Positions 1 through 7,792 of a stretch of DNA of 50,126 nucleotides are shown in pieces; the first letter of the stretch is position 1; the number at the start of each line of letters is the position of its first letter. Origin of the DNA: Deltaproteobacteria bacterium (GTDB lineage: Bacteria; Desulfobacterota; Binatia; Binatales; Binataceae); contig PLDK01000027.1 of the NCBI GenBank assembly GCA_003135135.1, positions 23,385 through 73,510 on the forward strand. Direction: 5' to 3'. The position numbers and the translations under genes are program-made. The notes beneath the pieces are model-generated. The model was not told the DNA's origin, made no database searches, and was given only the letters and a program-made list of their open reading frames with translations.

Positions 1-42
1 AAAAGATGCGCTGCGCAGATTTTCGCGTCTTTTCACTAAGGT

Positions 43-59
43 GCAGGGGTTACCCCTGC
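43..59. repeat. REP-like palindrome, copy 1
   Basis: GCAGGGGT-T-ACCCCTGC is a perfect 8 bp inverted repeat around one base. The same core, with G/C at the centre, recurs at 9350-9366 and 29386-29402, always between genes. It lies just before a second hairpin and downstream of the bactofilin gene. Confidence 0.7.
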
Positions 60-69
60 CCAAGGAGGC

Positions 70-92
70 GCGGAACCCACGGTGGGTTCCGC
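70..92. terminator. Strong intergenic hairpin, possible terminator
   Basis: GCGGAACCCAC and GTGGGTTCCGC form a perfect 11 bp inverted repeat around one base. No clear T-run follows on either strand, so this could be a terminator or part of the neighbouring REP-like element. It is about 60 bp past the stop codon of the bactofilin gene, which is on the minus strand. Confidence 0.45.
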
Positions 93-153
93 ATTAAATA
101 AAGTGGATGGTTGGCTGCGAGGCGCGCCCGCGCCTTCCCGCTAAGCGCCCCTG

Positions 154-501
154 CTATGCAGCGAGCTTCTTGCTCGGCATCTTGCAGTCGCCGTCGAATT
201 GCGCGCCCTCGTTGAGCACCAGGCTCGGCGTATTGATCGTGCACTGCGCTCGCGCCGTCGCCATCAACTCGACGCGTTCGCGCGCCGTCACTTCGCCGCT
301 GAACGCGCCCGCGATCGTCACCTTGCCTGCGGAAATCCGTGCGCTCACCACCGCGCCGCTCGCGATTAGAACTTCATCGCCGGTGATCTCGCCTTCCGCT
401 TCGCCTTCGATTTTTACCGGGCCGCGAAAGTTGAGCTTCCCCGAAGCCTTGGTGCCTTTTCCGATCCGTGACTCGAATCCCGATTCTTCGTTGAGCGCCA
501 T
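154..501 (-). CDS. Bactofilin family protein
   Basis: This 115-residue protein has the bactofilin (DUF583, polymer-forming cytoskeletal) pattern. A short disordered N-terminus (MALNEESGFESRIGKGTKA) leads into a core of repeating short beta strands that alternate Gly, Val, Ile and charged residues (GKLNFRGPVKIEGEAEGEI, then ISAGKVTIAGAFSGEVTA). Bactofilins build a right-handed beta helix and polymerise without nucleotide, commonly at the membrane, where they scaffold cell-wall or division factors. The length is typical of minimal bactofilins. The ATG at 501 was chosen over an upstream in-frame start because the mature family begins here. It stands alone, with hairpins downstream. No partner such as a peptidase or ParAB is adjacent. 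Confidence 0.85.
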   Translation of the reverse strand: MALNEESGFESRIGKGTKASGKLNFRGPVKIEGEAEGEITGDEVLIASGAVVSARISAGKVTIAGAFSGEVTARERVELMATARAQCTINTPSLVLNEGAQFDGDCKMPSKKLAA

Positions 502-674
502 ATACTGATTGCCTTTCCCGGTTTGGGGTTTCACTATTGCGGGAATGCGCGAGCACACGCAATCGCGCCGGCCGGATCGCGAATGTGAATGAAGCGTTAA
601 GTAATGGGCCGTAAGTGGCTTGCACGCGTCACGTCGCGCGGTGCAATGTTTTTAACAGGGAGAATCGCCGTCAA

Positions 675-2594
675 ATGAATCACAAATCCGGCCGGCTGCG
701 GGAACATGGACCTGAACGCCGCGGTGGCCAGGGACTCGATCCGCATCAGTATGATTCCGGCGACGCGACGATCCTCGCGCTGCTCGCCGAGACTCCGGCG
801 GCCGATCACGTCGATCTCGTGATGACCTGGCGCGCCGACGCGTACGAAGTCTGGTCGCGGCGCGGGATGATTCGATACAAACGCTTCGCCGATGAACGCG
901 GCGCGCTGTCATTCGAAGTAGTCGAGCAAATCGGCCAAAACCCGATCGCAAATCAGGACCCATTCATCGTCTCCACGATCGACGAGGAACTCGACGCCGC
1001 CGCCCGCAGCGGCTTTCCCACCGACGATCCAAATCGCGCATGGTTCGAACCCCACGTGCTGAGCCATCCTTACGCATATGAGCGAATCGCCCAGCTCTTC
1101 GACAGTCCGCGCGCTCCCGATATCGTCCTCAGCCCCAAGGCCTACGCCTACGGAATCCAGCCGGGGCAGCATGGCGCGCTCGACGTGGTGCAATCCCGCG
1201 CGCCGCTGGTGTTCAGCGGTCCGGGCGTCCGCCGTGGACTGTTCAAGCTGGCGGCGCGCCAGGTCGATGTCGCGCCGACGATCGCGCGCCTGATGGGACT
1301 CCCGAAAATCGCCGGTCTCGACGCGTCGGGCTCGCCCGCCGAGGTTTACCTCAAGCGCCAGGACGGCAATCCGCTCCACGAAATTATCGACGATAATCCC
1401 GCGCGCCCGACTAATGCCTACATGTTCCTGCTCGACGGCCTGTCGCATTCGGAGCTGCGCCATCAGCTCGATACCAATCCCGGCGCGATTCCAAATATCG
1501 CCGGCCTGGTCGAGCGCGGCGCGATGCTCTCGCACGGATCGATCGTCAATTTCCCGAGCATCACGTGGCCCAGCCATTCGACGATTCTCACTGGTGCATG
1601 GTGCGGGCATCACGACGTCGTCAATCCCACTTTCCACCTGCGCGAGCATCGCGAGACCGTGCCGATTCAGGGGGTCATCTTCGAGACCGAGCGTTTTCTG
1701 AGTCCCGGCGTCGAGACTCTCTACGAGGCCTTCAAGCGCGCCGGTGGCCCGGGCGTGATCACCGCCTCGATCCATGAACCGCAGGGACGCGGCGCCGATC
1801 ATGCGGTGTTCGAGCGGCGGATCGTCGGCGACAAGGCGCGCCTCAAGGCGCTTACCATCGAGATGTCGGCCGACGTAAGCCCGCGATGGGCGGCGGACAA
1901 TATGCCCACGATGGTTCGCGAAGAGATCGTGGATATCCGCGGCGTTGCGCAAGCGATCAACCTCTTCGAACATTGCGGCGACTGCCCTCCCGTGTTCGTT
2001 GCGCACGAGTTTGTGATCACCGATGGCGCCGGCCACGACTACGGCCCCCATCACGAGGGGCTGCGCGAGGCGCTCCGTCGCACCGACAATCGAATCGGCG
2101 CGGTGCTCGAGTTGTTCCGCGCGCGCGGCTTGCTCGAATCCACGCTTTTTATCGTCACCTCCGACCACGGGATGGCGGCGCAGCGCGTCGAGCTCAAGGC
2201 GAACCCGGCGCGCGAGCCGGAGCGGGCGGGAATCCAGGGCGTGTTTGCCGAGCCGATGATTTATCTGCGCGATCTGCGCGTCGAGGTCGTGCGCGCGCGC
2301 GATCTGCGCAGCATCGCGGTCACCGTGATGGACAACGACTTCCTGCCCGACGGGGAGCATCCGCCGATTGCCGGTGCGCGCGTCACGCTGCATGGCCGTG
2401 GCGGCGCCCCCGTGGCGGATTCGCTAACGCCGGAGAGCGGACGGGTTGCGTTTGCGACGCCTGCGGACGCCTCCGACGCCGAGCTGACGGTGAGCGTCGA
2501 GCGCGATGGGTTCAACGGTCGCGTGATCCGCGCCGATGGCGCTTCGATCGGCAAAGACATCCGCCAAATCCTCTACGCGAATCTAAATTCGTAA
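675..2594 (+). CDS. Alkaline phosphatase-superfamily phosphodiesterase, circularly permuted order
   Basis: This 639-residue protein belongs to the type I phosphodiesterase/nucleotide pyrophosphatase superfamily. Metal and nucleophile motifs are visible in the C-terminal two thirds: YMFLLDGLS (metal Asp), NFPSITWPSHSTILTG (nucleophile Ser/Thr region), FVITDGAGHDYG (Asp/His) and FIVTSDHGMA (Asp-His). The segment that normally closes the fold, with a Gly-x-His-Gly, then APLVFSGPGVRRG and VDVAPTIARLMGLP, instead lies in the N-terminal third, before the first metal Asp. The order is therefore permuted. The last ~110 residues resemble an Ig/transthyretin-like beta domain. No signal peptide is evident. 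The ATG at 675 has an AGGGAG ribosome site about 12 bp upstream and is preferred over an earlier start. The SDR gene follows 5 bp downstream, suggesting an operon. The substrate is unknown. Confidence 0.8.
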   Translation: MNHKSGRLREHGPERRGGQGLDPHQYDSGDATILALLAETPAADHVDLVMTWRADAYEVWSRRGMIRYKRFADERGALSFEVVEQIGQNPIANQDPFIVSTIDEELDAAARSGFPTDDPNRAWFEPHVLSHPYAYERIAQLFDSPRAPDIVLSPKAYAYGIQPGQHGALDVVQSRAPLVFSGPGVRRGLFKLAARQVDVAPTIARLMGLPKIAGLDASGSPAEVYLKRQDGNPLHEIIDDNPARPTNAYMFLLDGLSHSELRHQLDTNPGAIPNIAGLVERGAMLSHGSIVNFPSITWPSHSTILTGAWCGHHDVVNPTFHLREHRETVPIQGVIFETERFLSPGVETLYEAFKRAGGPGVITASIHEPQGRGADHAVFERRIVGDKARLKALTIEMSADVSPRWAADNMPTMVREEIVDIRGVAQAINLFEHCGDCPPVFVAHEFVITDGAGHDYGPHHEGLREALRRTDNRIGAVLELFRARGLLESTLFIVTSDHGMAAQRVELKANPAREPERAGIQGVFAEPMIYLRDLRVEVVRARDLRSIAVTVMDNDFLPDGEHPPIAGARVTLHGRGGAPVADSLTPESGRVAFATPADASDAELTVSVERDGFNGRVIRADGASIGKDIRQILYANLNS

Positions 2595-2599
2595 GGCTG

Positions 2600-3379
2600 A
2601 TGCACGACCTCGACGGCAAAATAGCAATCGTCACGGGCGGCACGCGCGGACTTGGCCACGCCATCTCGCTCGGGATGGCGCGAATGGGCGCGACGGTCGC
2701 GATGAACTACCGGCGCGACGAAGCGAGCGCCGCGCAAACGCTCGACGAGGTCCGTGAATTTGCGCCGCGCTCGATGCTTATCAAGGCCGACCTCGAGGAC
2801 GACTCGCAGGTGCGCGCGATGGTGACTCGGGCCGCCTCGGAGCTGGGAGGGCTCGATATCCTGGTCGCCAATGCGGCCGCGACCGCATTCAAGCCGCTGC
2901 TCGAAACCAAGCCGCATAATCTCGCCCGCACCTTTGCGCTGAGCATCAACGGATTCGTCGCCGCGGTTCAGGAAGCGAGCCGGGTGATGGGCGAGGGCGG
3001 ACGCGTGCTGATGATTTCGGGGATCGATTCGATTCGCAACCTGCCCGGCCACGGCGTGCTTGGCGCCGCCAAGGCCGCGCTGGAGAGTATGGTGCGCGAC
3101 TTCGCGTTCGAGCTCGGCCCGCGCGGCATCACGGTCAACGGCCTCAATGTCGGTTACATCGACACCGATTCGGCGCGCGCCTACGCGAACTACCTGGGCT
3201 ACTCGTACGAGGATTTTCAGCGTCGATGCGCCGAACGATCCGCGCTGAAGCGACTGCCGACGCTCGACGAGATTGCCGCCGTCGCGTGCCTGATCTGCCT
3301 GCCCGCGGCGAGCTATCTGACCGCGCAGACCATCATGGTCGATGGCGGCTTCACGCTAAGCTTCCCCGGCGTCAAGTGA
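2600..3379 (+). CDS. SDR-family oxidoreductase, FabL-like, catalytic Tyr replaced
   Basis: This 259-residue short-chain dehydrogenase/reductase has an N-terminal cofactor motif TGGTRGLG, an NAA-type motif (LVANAAATAF), SGIDSI, and the C-terminal MVDGGF signature. The layout recalls enoyl-ACP reductase III (FabL). At the active site the usual Tyr-x6-Lys in FabL-type enzymes (and Tyr-x3-Lys in classical SDRs) is not present: the segment reads NLPGHGVLGAAKAALE, with His where FabL has Tyr, while the Lys is kept. It starts 5 bp after the phosphodiesterase stop codon and is probably co-transcribed and translationally coupled. Enoyl reductase or other carbonyl reductase activity is inference, and the missing Tyr could mean altered chemistry or a non-catalytic role. 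Confidence 0.85.
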   Translation: MHDLDGKIAIVTGGTRGLGHAISLGMARMGATVAMNYRRDEASAAQTLDEVREFAPRSMLIKADLEDDSQVRAMVTRAASELGGLDILVANAAATAFKPLLETKPHNLARTFALSINGFVAAVQEASRVMGEGGRVLMISGIDSIRNLPGHGVLGAAKAALESMVRDFAFELGPRGITVNGLNVGYIDTDSARAYANYLGYSYEDFQRRCAERSALKRLPTLDEIAAVACLICLPAASYLTAQTIMVDGGFTLSFPGVK

Positions 3380-3399
3380 TCGCGTCGGCGTCGGTGTTC

Positions 3400-3628
3400 C
3401 TGTGAATCCGGGTTTCAGGCCGGAGTTTAGGGATGAACTATTCAGCCTGCCCCCGCCGGACTTGGCGTGCTATGCATACGCTATGGTCAACCGCCAGGAT
3501 TCCCCGCACTCGCATCGCTCGCCCAAAGTTGGGCGAGGACTGCTCTCGGCGGAAATTATTTTTGGCGGAACAAAGCTAGCCCTAGTAGCGGAGCCGTCCC
3601 AAAACCACAACAAATGGTATGAATTGCT
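3400..3628. repeat. Dispersed ~230 bp repeat, copy A
   Basis: This stretch aligns over its length with 16431-16660. Long identical blocks include gatgaact, ttcagcctgcccccgccg, acgctatggtcaaccgccag, ggaacaaagctagcccta and the run around ccgtcccaaaaccac. Indels between copies break any shared reading frame, so it is unlikely to be a conserved coding region. Copy A sits between the SDR and cupin genes and may carry the cupin promoter. It accounts for the otherwise geneless 3380-3707 interval. Confidence 0.8.
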
Positions 3629-3707
3629 GTTTTCAGCTCTATTCGATCAACCGAAAAATCAGAATTGTGCCCGTCGCAGTTTGAACGCTGGTCGCGGAGG
3701 TCCTCAA

Positions 3708-4142
3708 ATGGCGCAACAAATTAAAGATTCCGATCGCGCAAGACAGGCCGATCAGGCAAAGCATCACGCAAGGCATCCTGATCACGAGAACTTTTTAGCG
3801 CAGGGCGGATTCGTCGCCGTCGATATCCGCGGCGAAATTGCGCGCCTCAAGCGGGAGCCTGCGTGGACCAGCGGCGATCGCCACGGCAGCTCGTTGGTCA
3901 AAGGCGACGGACTCAACGTGGCGCTGATGATGCTGAAAAAGGGCGCGAAGCTGCAGGAGCATCACACGCGGGCGCCGATCACGGTGCAGGTGGTCGAAGG
4001 CCGAATCACTTTCATCGCGGACGGCAAAACGCAGCTGGTGACGCCGGGGATGATTGTCGCGCTGGATCGCGCGATCGAGCATTCGATCGAGGCGCTCGAG
4101 GAATGCGCGATCGTTCTGACCGTTGGCGGCGAGCAGATGTAA
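3708..4142 (+). CDS. Cupin-domain protein
   Basis: This 144-residue single-domain protein has a hydrophilic, His-rich N-terminus (KHHARHPDHENF) and a cupin beta-barrel core. The segment MMLKKGAKLQEHHTRAPITVQVVEGRI gives the first cupin motif (G...H.H...E.G region, with paired His), and GKTQLVTPGMIVALDRAIEHSIEALEE gives the second motif with its His. These residues would bind one metal ion. A good GGAGG site lies about 9 bp before the ATG at 3708, which rules against the much longer upstream extension that runs through the repeat. It is a single-gene unit. The function cannot be assigned beyond small-molecule or metal binding. Confidence 0.8.
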   Translation: MAQQIKDSDRARQADQAKHHARHPDHENFLAQGGFVAVDIRGEIARLKREPAWTSGDRHGSSLVKGDGLNVALMMLKKGAKLQEHHTRAPITVQVVEGRITFIADGKTQLVTPGMIVALDRAIEHSIEALEECAIVLTVGGEQM

Positions 4143-4241
4143 CGCGATGGCGCTGTACGACGGTGATTCGCAGGTTTGCCTATGACGGCGGCGATTACAT
4201 GTTCACCGTCGCCGAGCGATAGGGCGCGGCCGTCGCGAATC

Positions 4242-5027
4242 CTACACGCGCGCGCGGATGGCGCCGTCCACCGCGATCGATTCTCCCGTCACGAAGCCTG
4301 CCGCAGGCGACACCAGGTAGAGCAGGGCGCCACCGAGTTCCTCGGGCTTCACGAGACGATTGTCGGGCAGGTACTTGAGCATCGTCGTGCTGAATTCGTC
4401 GCCCTTGTTGGCGGGGCTCGATTCATCGTCGAGCCATCCGGCCTCGATCGCGTTGACGCGGATACCCTTGCGGGCCCATTCGAGCGCCAGCGCGCGCGTC
4501 AGGTTCAGGACCGCAGCCTTCGCCGCGCAGTACAGCGCGGCATTGGGGACGCCGCGTTGCGCGAGCACCGAAGTGATGTTGACGATGACGCCGCTGCCCT
4601 GCCGGAGCATCACGCGCCCGCCTTCCTGGCACGACATCCACACCGTCTTCAGATTGTTCTCCATGATTTTGTCGAACGCCGTGTCGTCGCTGGCCTCGGC
4701 CGGCCCAAAGGCCGGCGTGTCGAGCGCGTTGACCAGGATGTGCAATCCGCCGAACTCCTTCGCGGCGAGGTCGGCGGTGGCGGACAGATCGGCGCGCGTC
4801 GCCGCGTCCTGCACGCGAATCACGGGCTTGGTCCCGGCCGCATTCACCAGCCTGGCGACTTCCTTGAGCTGCTTGTCGGTGCCGGGTTCCTGCGACGCGA
4901 GCACGACCCTGGCGCCGGCCTCGGCTAGAGTGATGGCGGCGGCGCGGCCGACGGAATGCTCGGCGCCGACGACCAGCGCGCCTTTGCCCTGGAGCGAGAA
5001 GTCATTCGATGCGTTCGAGGAGGCCAT
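4242..5027 (-). CDS. SDR-family oxidoreductase
   Basis: This 261-residue short-chain dehydrogenase has a Rossmann start (GALVVGAEHSVGRAAA, a variant of TGxxxGxG), LVNALDTPAF in place of NNAG, a catalytic Ser (NITSVL), Tyr-x3-Lys (LYCAAKAAV) and the C-terminal GESIAVDGA. The catalytic residues are intact. It follows the SDR at 5049-5861 with a 21 bp gap on the same strand, so the two are probably one operon and may act as paralogous subunits or on successive substrates. Substrate specificity cannot be read from the sequence. Confidence 0.88.
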   Translation of the reverse strand: MASSNASNDFSLQGKGALVVGAEHSVGRAAAITLAEAGARVVLASQEPGTDKQLKEVARLVNAAGTKPVIRVQDAATRADLSATADLAAKEFGGLHILVNALDTPAFGPAEASDDTAFDKIMENNLKTVWMSCQEGGRVMLRQGSGVIVNITSVLAQRGVPNAALYCAAKAAVLNLTRALALEWARKGIRVNAIEAGWLDDESSPANKGDEFSTTMLKYLPDNRLVKPEELGGALLYLVSPAAGFVTGESIAVDGAIRARV

Positions 5028-5048
5028 TTTTTTCAGCTCCGCTGTTTT

Positions 5049-5861
5049 TCACTTTTCCACTGCCATCTGGTTCGTATTTGCCGGCGACACTCCGGTCGGC
5101 GCGATTCCGCCCGCCAGTCCGCCGCCGTCGATCACGATCAGTTCGCCGTTGATATGGTTGGACGCATCCGACGCGAGGAACACGGCGAGCGGGCCGAGTT
5201 CACTGTCCTGGCCGACGCGGCCGACGGGAATAAACTTGCCGCCCTTGAAAAACTGCATCGCCGCTTCGTTGTGCGGGAAGACGCCGGGCACGATGCAGTT
5301 GGTCTGGATGTTGAACTGCGCGTAAGTCACCGCCATCGAGCGCGTCAACTGGATCGCGGCGCCCTTGGCGCACGCGTACATGAAGTTGTGCTTGCCGCCG
5401 CGAAGCCCGTAGCCCGACGCGAGGTTGATAATCTTGCCGCGATTCTGCTTGACCATCTGCGCAATTACCGCGCGGCATCCGTAGAACTGGCTGCTCAGGT
5501 TGGTGTCGATACCGCGGCGCCATTCGTCGTCGGTAATTTCCGGGAGCTGTTTGCCGGCCGTGTCGTCACCGCCGCCGGCGTTGTTAACCAGGATGTCAAT
5601 TTTGCCGAACTGCTTGACGGTGGCGGCGGCGAGCGCGTTGACCTGCGCGGAGATGGTCACGTCGGTCGGCACGATGAGGCATTTGCGGCCGGTTCTTTTG
5701 ACCGCGTCGGCGGTTTCATCGAGCTGCGACTGGGTGCGCGCCGCGGCCACGATATCGGCGCCCGCGTCCGCCAGCCTCACCGCCATCGCGCGGCCCAGAC
5801 CGCGGCCGGCGCCGGTGACGATGGCTACTTTGCCGTCGAGCTTCAGAGAATCGAGAATCAT
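5049..5861 (-). CDS. SDR-family oxidoreductase
   Basis: This 270-residue classical SDR has TGAGRGLG for the dinucleotide, VNNAGGG, INLASGYG (catalytic Ser), FMYACAKGAA (Tyr-x3-Lys) and a C-terminal GELIVIDGGG. All family residues are present. It is the first gene of a two-SDR operon with the next gene 21 bp downstream, and is divergent from the DsbA-like gene at 6014. A CCTCAA-complement (GAGG) site lies close to the ATG at 5861. Such enzymes reduce or oxidise alcohol/ketone groups with NAD(P)H. The true substrate is unknown. Confidence 0.9.
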   Translation of the reverse strand: MILDSLKLDGKVAIVTGAGRGLGRAMAVRLADAGADIVAAARTQSQLDETADAVKRTGRKCLIVPTDVTISAQVNALAAATVKQFGKIDILVNNAGGGDDTAGKQLPEITDDEWRRGIDTNLSSQFYGCRAVIAQMVKQNRGKIINLASGYGLRGGKHNFMYACAKGAAIQLTRSMAVTYAQFNIQTNCIVPGVFPHNEAAMQFFKGGKFIPVGRVGQDSELGPLAVFLASDASNHINGELIVIDGGGLAGGIAPTGVSPANTNQMAVEK

Positions 5862-6013
5862 TGGGTCACCTCAATCTAAATCGAGCGCGGCTCCGCTTGC
5901 TAATTAACATAGCTGCGACTCTGCGGAAAATGACCGATCGCACGCCAAGTGCGCGGCGCTTTTGACGGCGCTTGGGCGCGGGTCCTATTATTGTGCGCAA
6001 TGGGTGTCTTGCG

Positions 6014-6631
6014 ATGGCGCTGAAAATCGTGATGTTCTCGGACTACATCTGTCCGTTCTGCTACGTCGGCTTCGAAACGATGCGGCGGCTGAAGCCGGAA
6101 TTCGATTTCGAGCTCGAATGGCGCGGCTTTCAGATTCATCCCGAATGGCCGGCCGAAGGAATTCCGCTTGACAAGGCGCTCGAGACGTTTGCCGCCGCGT
6201 CGCGAGTCGCGCTCTGGAAGCGGATTAGCGCGATGGCCGAGGCGGTGGGATTTTCGATGAAGCCGCCGGCCGTGCTGACCAACTCGCGCGCCGCGCTGGC
6301 GGCCACGGAGTTTGCGCGCGAGTCGGGCCGCGACGAAGCGCTCGAAGAGCGAATCTACCGGGCGTATTTCAATGAAGGCGTGAACATCGGCGACGCGCAG
6401 ACCGTCGCGCGGCTGGCGGCGGAAGCGGGACTGGACTCCGGCGAAGTGGCGGACGCGATAAAATCGCCCAAGTACGAGATGAGGCTGAAGAATAATTCGC
6501 TGACGGCGCATCAGCGCGGCGTCAGCGGCGTGCCGACGTTTTTTATCGGCGAATTTCCGCTGGTGGGGGCGCAGAGCCCGGGCGCGATGCGCGCGATTCT
6601 CAAACGCGCGATCGCGCGATTCGCGAGCTGA
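6014..6631 (+). CDS. DsbA-family (FrnE-like) oxidoreductase
   Basis: This 205-residue thioredoxin-fold protein starts MALKIVMFSDYICPFCYVGF, with a CPFC redox motif close to the N-terminus, a helical insertion, and a cis-proline segment GVSGVPTFFIG near the C-terminus. This is the FrnE/2-hydroxychromene-2-carboxylate isomerase branch of the DsbA family. No signal peptide is seen, so it probably acts in the cytoplasm as a thiol oxidoreductase or glutathione-type isomerase. The ATG at 6014 is chosen because the fold begins immediately. The upstream extension to a TTG has no family similarity. It is divergent from the SDR pair and convergent with the methyltransferase. Confidence 0.88.
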   Translation: MALKIVMFSDYICPFCYVGFETMRRLKPEFDFELEWRGFQIHPEWPAEGIPLDKALETFAAASRVALWKRISAMAEAVGFSMKPPAVLTNSRAALAATEFARESGRDEALEERIYRAYFNEGVNIGDAQTVARLAAEAGLDSGEVADAIKSPKYEMRLKNNSLTAHQRGVSGVPTFFIGEFPLVGAQSPGAMRAILKRAIARFAS

Positions 6632-6669
6632 CGCCGATCCGGCGCGGCGGCCGCGAACCTGTTCGCTGT

Positions 6670-7374
6670 TTACTGGGTGCGGGGATGCGCGAGGTAAAGG
6701 CCGCGGCCCATCAAGCCCCCGGCGTCGTAGCGCACTTGCATGTTCGCGGACTCGAACGCGCGGGTCATCTCGTCGCGCGTGAACAATCCGAGCTCGTGCC
6801 GCTCGCTGTAATGCTCGATGCCGTCGGGCCGGGCCCTGAGGTAGTGCAGGAGCAGTACGGATAGATTGCCCTGCCGACTGCTGTGACTCATGCGGCAGAC
6901 CTTGTCGGCGCCGATTTCGCCGCTGTGGATGAAGCTCGCGCCGGGTTTCCAATCATCCGGAGTGAGCCAGGGCTCGACGATCAGCACGCCGCCGGGCTTT
7001 ACGTGGCGCGCCATGCATGCGATCGCGCGATTCATGCGGTCGATGGTGCGAACGTAGCCGATCGCGCTGAACAGGCATGTCACCGCGTCGTAAGTCGCCG
7101 CCAAATCGAAGTCGATCATGTCGGCGCGAGTATAACGGCCGGCGGGATTCTTCACGCGCGCGGCGCGCAGATAGTTCTCGTTGAGATCGGCGCCGTCGAT
7201 CGTGTAGTGCTCCTTCAGAAATTTCGCGTGCTCGCCGGTGCCGCACGCAACGTCGAGAATCGTGCGCGCTCCCGGCACGCCGTCCGCGATCCAGGCGCGC
7301 AGACGCTCGCACTCGCGGGCGTAGTTCTTGAAGTGATAGATGGCGTCGTAGAGCTCGGGACTTTCGAGGAACAT
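6670..7374 (-). CDS. Class I SAM-dependent methyltransferase
   Basis: This 234-residue protein begins MFLESPELYDAIYHFKNYA, typical of the DesVI/TylM1-like amino-sugar N-methyltransferase group and its relatives. It has the SAM motif I ILDVACGTGEHAKFL, an acidic residue at motif II (DGADLNENYL), ADMIDF (motif III region) and a VKPGGVLIVEPW post-motif. It would methylate a small molecule using SAM in the cytoplasm. No sugar-biosynthesis genes are nearby, so the substrate remains open. It converges on the DsbA-like gene and is divergent from the TusA-like gene. Confidence 0.87.
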   Translation of the reverse strand: MFLESPELYDAIYHFKNYARECERLRAWIADGVPGARTILDVACGTGEHAKFLKEHYTIDGADLNENYLRAARVKNPAGRYTRADMIDFDLAATYDAVTCLFSAIGYVRTIDRMNRAIACMARHVKPGGVLIVEPWLTPDDWKPGASFIHSGEIGADKVCRMSHSSRQGNLSVLLLHYLRARPDGIEHYSERHELGLFTRDEMTRAFESANMQVRYDAGGLMGRGLYLAHPRTQ

Positions 7375-7469
7375 CCACCCAGCCTAGCGATTCCGCGCGG
7401 CGGATTCACGGGGAGCACTTGCGCGGCTCGCGCCGCGGCGGGGCCGGGTATGGTAAGAATCATGGAGGC

Positions 7470-7709
7470 ATGGAAGCGCGCGGCAAAGCTGTTGCGGTTC
7501 GCCTCGACCTGCGAGGCGTCAAGTGTCCGCTCAACTGGGCGCGCGCGAAGGTGCGACTGGAGCAGATGGCGCGCGGCGAGGTGCTCGAGCTGACGCTCGA
7601 CGATCCGCGCGGCGCTCGCGACATTCCCCGTGCGGCGGAGGCCGAGGGCTACGCGGTGCTCGAATCCACGGCGCGCGACGGCATCTTCCATCTGCGCATC
7701 GAGAGATAG
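7470..7709 (+). CDS. TusA-family sulfur-carrier-like protein with CPxN motif
   Basis: This 79-residue protein reads LDLRGVKCPLNWARAKVRLE near its N-terminus, then a second half with GEVLELTLDDPRGARDIPRAAEAEGY, which is the two-layer TusA/SirA fold. TusA proteins pass persulfide sulfur on the Cys of a CPxP motif. Here the Cys and first Pro are kept but the second Pro is Asn. The start is uncertain: GGAGG lies only 1 bp before the ATG at 7470, so an upstream non-ATG start is possible. The alpha/beta hydrolase follows downstream on the same strand. Confidence 0.8.
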   Translation: MEARGKAVAVRLDLRGVKCPLNWARAKVRLEQMARGEVLELTLDDPRGARDIPRAAEAEGYAVLESTARDGIFHLRIER

Positions 7710-7792
7710 CTATTTCACTTTTTCACTCTGTCACTCGCTCGCGCGGCCCAACGGTTTGCACTGCGCGAGGGTTCGCGTTAGGAATCACGCCG

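Noticed and set aside
909-2393. 494-codon open frame on the minus strand opposite the phosphodiesterase
   Set aside because: It is a GC-rich antisense shadow: the plus-strand frame has all family motifs, and this frame has no recognisable domain.
3402-3707. N-terminal extension of the cupin frame through the repeat
   Set aside because: It reads through dispersed repeat copy A, is not frame-conserved with copy B, and a strong ribosome site supports the ATG at 3708.
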